Source: Syntrophaceae bacterium UBA1411 (GTDB taxonomy: Bacteria; Desulfobacterota; Syntrophia; Syntrophales; Smithellaceae). From it: a stretch of DNA of 17,959 nucleotides. Both the position numbers and the translations under genes were made by a program. Positions within the stretch are counted from its first letter, which is position 1; every line of letters begins with the position of its first letter. Positions 15,478 to 17,959 of the stretch are shown here, piece after piece. Where the stretch lies: assembly GCA_002304995.1 (NCBI GenBank), contig DBPV01000056.1, forward strand, positions 1-17,959, in the 5' to 3' direction. The notes beneath the pieces are model-generated. The model had not been told where the DNA came from, ran no database searches, and worked only from the letters and a program-made list of their open reading frames with translations.

Positions 15478-16201
15478 AATACTTTTCCTCCATCTGCGCC
15501 AGGCGGTCGATGATCTGCGCCGCGTATTCCCGCTGCGCCCGCAGGCCTTCCCTGCCCGTCGGCGCCGGCTCAAGCACCTCCACCCGCGCGTCAAACGTGT
15601 CTCCCCAGGCGGGAATCAGGCTGTATTTGTGCTGCCGGTCGCCGCGCAGGTAAATGCACAGCACCTTGCAGTTTTCCACCTCCTGGATGAACCGGCCGAC
15701 GCCGTAGGAGAAATTATTCCGGTCCACGCGGCCGGTGCGCGACCGCCCGCCCTCCGGAAAAATCATGATCGTGTGACCGTGGCCAAGCAGGTAAACGCAC
15801 TGCTCCAGAACGCGCTTCATCTTCTCCCGCGACCCGCCGCGGTCCACGGGAATGCACTTGGACAGGTAGCACAACACCGCCAGAAAAAGATTGCTTTGAA
15901 AGTTGCGCCGCTCCGGCAGATTCCAGGGCAGTTTTTTGTACGCGGTGAAATGCCGGCCGAAGCTGAAGGCGGCGTAGCTTAAAATAAACGAGTCAATCAT
16001 GGTCAGATGATTGGCGCAGATCAGCCACGGCCCCCGATGGGCGGCAAAGGCGGCCGCGCACTGCCGCCGGATGTCCCGGAGGTTCCGGATCCGGTAATGC
16101 AGCGCGCGCGCCACGATAAAGTAAAAAGGCGCAATAAGGACGATCGCCAGGCGCCCCAAAAAATTCTGCACCAGCAGACGAATTCTGGATCGCGTGTCCA
16201 T
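15377..16201 (-). CDS. PlsC-like lysophospholipid/acyl acyltransferase
   Basis: Membrane-associated acyltransferase transferring an acyl chain from ACP or CoA onto a hydroxyl acceptor. The 274-residue product has one N-terminal hydrophobic helix (about 14-33), the catalytic N64-H65-x4-D70 block (ANHLTMID), and the acceptor-binding block F148-PEGGRSRTG. It ends in a charged tail of about 35 residues (EEKYFAEHRERRRGF onward) that lies over the start of the phosphopantetheinyl transferase gene. ATG at 16201 is 4 bp after the ACP stop, with AGGAT from the ACP end as ribosome site. Position directly after the ACP suggests that it uses the acyl-ACP made by this cluster; the acceptor is unknown. PlsC proper is less likely because of the cluster context. 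Confidence 0.85.
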   Translation of the reverse strand: MDTRSRIRLLVQNFLGRLAIVLIAPFYFIVARALHYRIRNLRDIRRQCAAAFAAHRGPWLICANHLTMIDSFILSYAAFSFGRHFTAYKKLPWNLPERRNFQSNLFLAVLCYLSKCIPVDRGGSREKMKRVLEQCVYLLGHGHTIMIFPEGGRSRTGRVDRNNFSYGVGRFIQEVENCKVLCIYLRGDRQHKYSLIPAWGDTFDARVEVLEPAPTGREGLRAQREYAAQIIDRLAQMEEKYFAEHRERRRGFDESGEPAKKHGFALPQENTHRY

Positions 16202-16205
16202 AATC

Positions 16206-16454
16206 CTACCCGAGCTTCTTTTTAATGATGTTCACCGCATCGCCGATGGTGCGGATCTTGTCCGCCTCGTCGTCGTCCACGCTGATATTGAAGACATCTT
16301 CACATTTGATGATGACATCGACCAGGCGCGCCGAATTGACCTTCAGGTCGTTGAGGATGTGCGTCTCGGGCGTCGCCTTCTCCAGAAGCGTCACATCTTT
16401 GGTGTACGCCTTCAGAATGTTCACCATTTCTTCAAAAATTTTTTTCTCGTCCAT
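16206..16454 (-). CDS. Acyl carrier protein (variant attachment motif)
   Basis: Carrier for growing acyl chains. The 82-residue acidic helical protein fits ACP size and pattern. The expected phosphopantetheine serine is S41, in LKVNSARLVDVI; the usual D-S-L is N-S-A here, while the following hydrophobic helix and the acidic end (FNISVDDDEADKIRTIGDAVNII) are conserved in type. This departs from the housekeeping AcpP consensus and marks it as a specialised carrier. ATG at 16454 follows AAAGGAG and lies 18 bp after the ketosynthase stop. The adjacent Sfp-type transferase would activate it. Confidence 0.88.
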   Translation of the reverse strand: MDEKKIFEEMVNILKAYTKDVTLLEKATPETHILNDLKVNSARLVDVIIKCEDVFNISVDDDEADKIRTIGDAVNIIKKKLG

Positions 16455-16472
16455 CTTTCCACTCCTTTATAA

Positions 16473-17753
16473 TTATTTTCCTTCCCATTTTTTGAAAATG
16501 ATACAGCTGTTGACATCCCCGAAGCCGAAGCCGGCCTTGGCCAGGTATTTCAAATCGGGGAATTCCAGGCACGCCTGGGGGATTTTCGGGGCAAACGCCG
16601 CGATGTCCGGATGCACATCCTCGCAGTTGAGCGACGGATGCAGAAACCCTTCGTAAACCTGCAGGACGGAAGCGACGCACTCCACGGCGCCCGCCGCGCC
16701 CAGACAATGGCCCACCAGCGATTTGGTGGCATTGATATAGGGAAACGTTTCCGGTGTGCGCTCGAGCGCGGCCGCCCAGCTTTGCACCTCGTACGGGTCG
16801 GCGTACGTCGCCGTCAGATGCCCGTTGATGGCGTCCACGTCCGAAGGCCTGATGCCGGCATCCGCCACGGCGCCGCGGATGCATCTCCGGACGCCTTCGG
16901 GATTGGGGGCCGTCATCGATCCGCCCATCCGCTGGCCGCCGCTGTTCACGTAGCCGCCGGCGATCTCCGCGTAAATCCGCGCGCCCCGCGCCAGAGCCGT
17001 TTCCAGCTCTTCCAGAACCAGCATGGCGCCGCCGGCGCCCGGCACGAAACCGCAGGCCGTCGCCGACATCGGGCGGGAGCCCGCAGCCGGATTGTCGTTG
17101 AATTTTCGGGCGATCACGCGCATCGCGTCGAAGCCGCCCCAGATGTAGGGCGAGGCGCCTTCCGATCCGCCGGCGATCATGCGTTTGGCCAGGCCCTCCC
17201 GGATCCGCCACAGGGCGTCGATCACCGCTTCATTGCCGGTGCTGCACGCAGACGAATTGGACGTCACCTTATTGCCGGCGCCGATCAGACCGCCGATGCG
17301 GGCGCTCGTGCCGCTGTTCATCACCTGCTCCACGACCCGGCTGCCCAGACGCCGGACCCGTCCTTCATTGATCATCGGCACGACGCTCAGCGCGATGGTG
17401 TCCATGCCGCCGATGCCGGAGCCGGCGATGACGCCCGTGTCCCAGTCCACCGTATCATCGTCGCCGTCCGGAAGCTCGAAGCCCGCGTCACGCCAGGCGT
17501 CCACCGCCGAAACCGACGCGTAGCCGATGTTGTCGTTGATCGACAGAAGCTTTTCGCGGTCGAAATACCGCTTGCGGATCTCGTCAAAATTTTCGGGAAC
17601 GCCGGCGATCTGGCAGCCGAATTTCAACTCTTCCAGTTGCGGAATAAAGCGAATGCCCGAACGCCCTTCCCTTAGCGCCTGTTTGAAGTTCTCCAGGCCG
17701 TGCGCGTTCGGGGCGGCCACTCCCATGCCCGTTACCACAACTCTTTTATTCAT
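16473..17753 (-). CDS. FabF-like beta-ketoacyl-ACP synthase
   Basis: Decarboxylating Claisen condensation of malonyl-ACP with an acyl primer. The 426-residue product has the complete thiolase-fold triad: C170 in NSSACSTGNEA, H312 in INGHLTATYADP and H349 in KSLVGHCLGAAGAVE. The segment around the first histidine (N-G-H-L-T-A-T) differs from the usual N-A-H-G-T-G-T, which places it outside mainstream FabF. I chose ATG at 17753 (MNKRVVVTGMG, ribosome site GGGAGTGG) instead of an earlier in-frame start at 17789. The ATG overlaps the stop of the dehydratase gene (ATGA), indicating coupling. It probably elongates chains on the ACP encoded next to it. Because the active-site Cys is present, it is not a chain-length-factor homologue. 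Confidence 0.92.
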   Translation of the reverse strand: MNKRVVVTGMGVAAPNAHGLENFKQALREGRSGIRFIPQLEELKFGCQIAGVPENFDEIRKRYFDREKLLSINDNIGYASVSAVDAWRDAGFELPDGDDDTVDWDTGVIAGSGIGGMDTIALSVVPMINEGRVRRLGSRVVEQVMNSGTSARIGGLIGAGNKVTSNSSACSTGNEAVIDALWRIREGLAKRMIAGGSEGASPYIWGGFDAMRVIARKFNDNPAAGSRPMSATACGFVPGAGGAMLVLEELETALARGARIYAEIAGGYVNSGGQRMGGSMTAPNPEGVRRCIRGAVADAGIRPSDVDAINGHLTATYADPYEVQSWAAALERTPETFPYINATKSLVGHCLGAAGAVECVASVLQVYEGFLHPSLNCEDVHPDIAAFAPKIPQACLEFPDLKYLAKAGFGFGDVNSCIIFKKWEGK

Positions 17754-17959
17754 GCATCCACTCCCATCCCCGCCAGTTTTCCCGTACAAACCACTTCTCC
17801 ACTCTCCCTTTCCATGCTGACTTCCACTTTCAGCGCTCCTTTGCGCAGATAGATTTTCTTTCCCCGGACGATCACCCGCTCGCCGGGCTGAACGAGTCCC
17901 CGAAACTCGACCTCTTCCGCCAGCGAAAAAAGACTGAGCGGCATTTTCATTTCCGAGGG
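17750..17959 (-). CDS. Hotdog-fold protein, FabZ/FabA-like dehydratase, 5' part outside window
   Basis: Only the C-terminal 69 residues are visible (PSE at the edge to GKLAGMGVDA). The pattern SLAEEVEFRGLVQPGERVIVRGKKIYLRKGALKVEVSMERESGEVVCTGKLAGMGVD matches the second half of a hotdog domain as in 3-hydroxyacyl-ACP dehydratases: a V-x-F-R segment, then V-x-P-G-E-x, then strands ending in a G-x-L-xx-M/L. The frame is open to the right edge, and the ATG at 17950 is likely internal because the fold begins upstream. It overlaps the ketosynthase start by 4 bp. Without the catalytic half I cannot separate dehydratase from thioesterase; the neighbourhood favours dehydratase. Confidence 0.68.
   Translation of the reverse strand, partial: PSEMKMPLSLFSLAEEVEFRGLVQPGERVIVRGKKIYLRKGALKVEVSMERESGEVVCTGKLAGMGVDA

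Noticed and set aside
16611..17675. 354-codon open frame on the plus strand
   Set aside because: It is an antisense shadow of the ketosynthase gene, rich in Arg/His/Ala, with no protein-family resemblance.

Overview
The window reads as chromosome of an anaerobic, moderately GC-rich Gram-negative bacterium, most likely a Desulfobacterota / 'deltaproteobacterial' syntroph or sulfate-reducer relative (Syntrophaceae-like). This is inferred from gene content: a periplasmic selenocysteine formate dehydrogenase, a B12-dependent acyl-CoA mutase operon, an HSD10-type 3-hydroxyacyl-CoA dehydrogenase, and several UUG starts behind good Shine-Dalgarno sequences. No rRNA, tRNA, CRISPR array or insertion sequence was seen.

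Layout. 1-3784 (minus): formate dehydrogenase, iron-sulfur subunit (cut by the left edge) preceded by a catalytic subunit whose reading frame crosses an in-frame UGA that is clearly selenocysteine, with a SECIS-like hairpin. 3785-3989: divergent control region with an FNR/CRP-type palindrome and a possible ModE-like half-site. 3990-4331 (plus): ModE-type winged-helix regulator. 4342-4980 (minus): TetR-family regulator. 5286-8518 (minus): tight four-gene operon moxR ATPase - VWA (CoxE-like) protein - exported TlpA-like thioredoxin - exported peroxiredoxin, with a promoter upstream. 8670-9122 (plus): promoter, structured leader ending in an intrinsic terminator, a cold-shock protein gene and a second strong terminator. 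9312-13110 (plus): two-subunit B12-dependent acyl-CoA mutase, MeaB-type G-protein chaperone and corrinoid adenosyltransferase, followed by a TerC-family membrane protein (to 13890). 13894-13929: bidirectional terminator. 13961-17959 (minus): a lipid/polyketide-type cluster whose order of transcription is hotdog dehydratase (cut by the right edge), ketosynthase, acyl carrier protein, acyltransferase, phosphopantetheinyl transferase and an HSD10-like dehydrogenase.

How they work together. The formate dehydrogenase with its neighbouring ModE-like regulator is a Mo/W-dependent formate-oxidising (or interspecies formate transfer) module. The mutase operon is self-sufficient: catalytic and B12 subunits, the GTPase that loads and protects the cofactor, and the enzyme that makes adenosylcobalamin. 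Its substrate-pocket residues (Phe89, Gln207, His244) match isobutyryl-CoA mutase rather than methylmalonyl-CoA mutase, so the usual automatic name is probably wrong. The right-hand cluster has its own carrier protein and the enzyme to activate it, so it probably makes a dedicated acyl product that is transferred by the PlsC-like acyltransferase; the product is unknown.

The observations I rate highest are the isobutyryl-CoA-mutase-like active site, the dedicated ACP/KS/acyltransferase/PPTase cluster, the Sec/SECIS structure, and the terminator placed inside the cold-shock leader.
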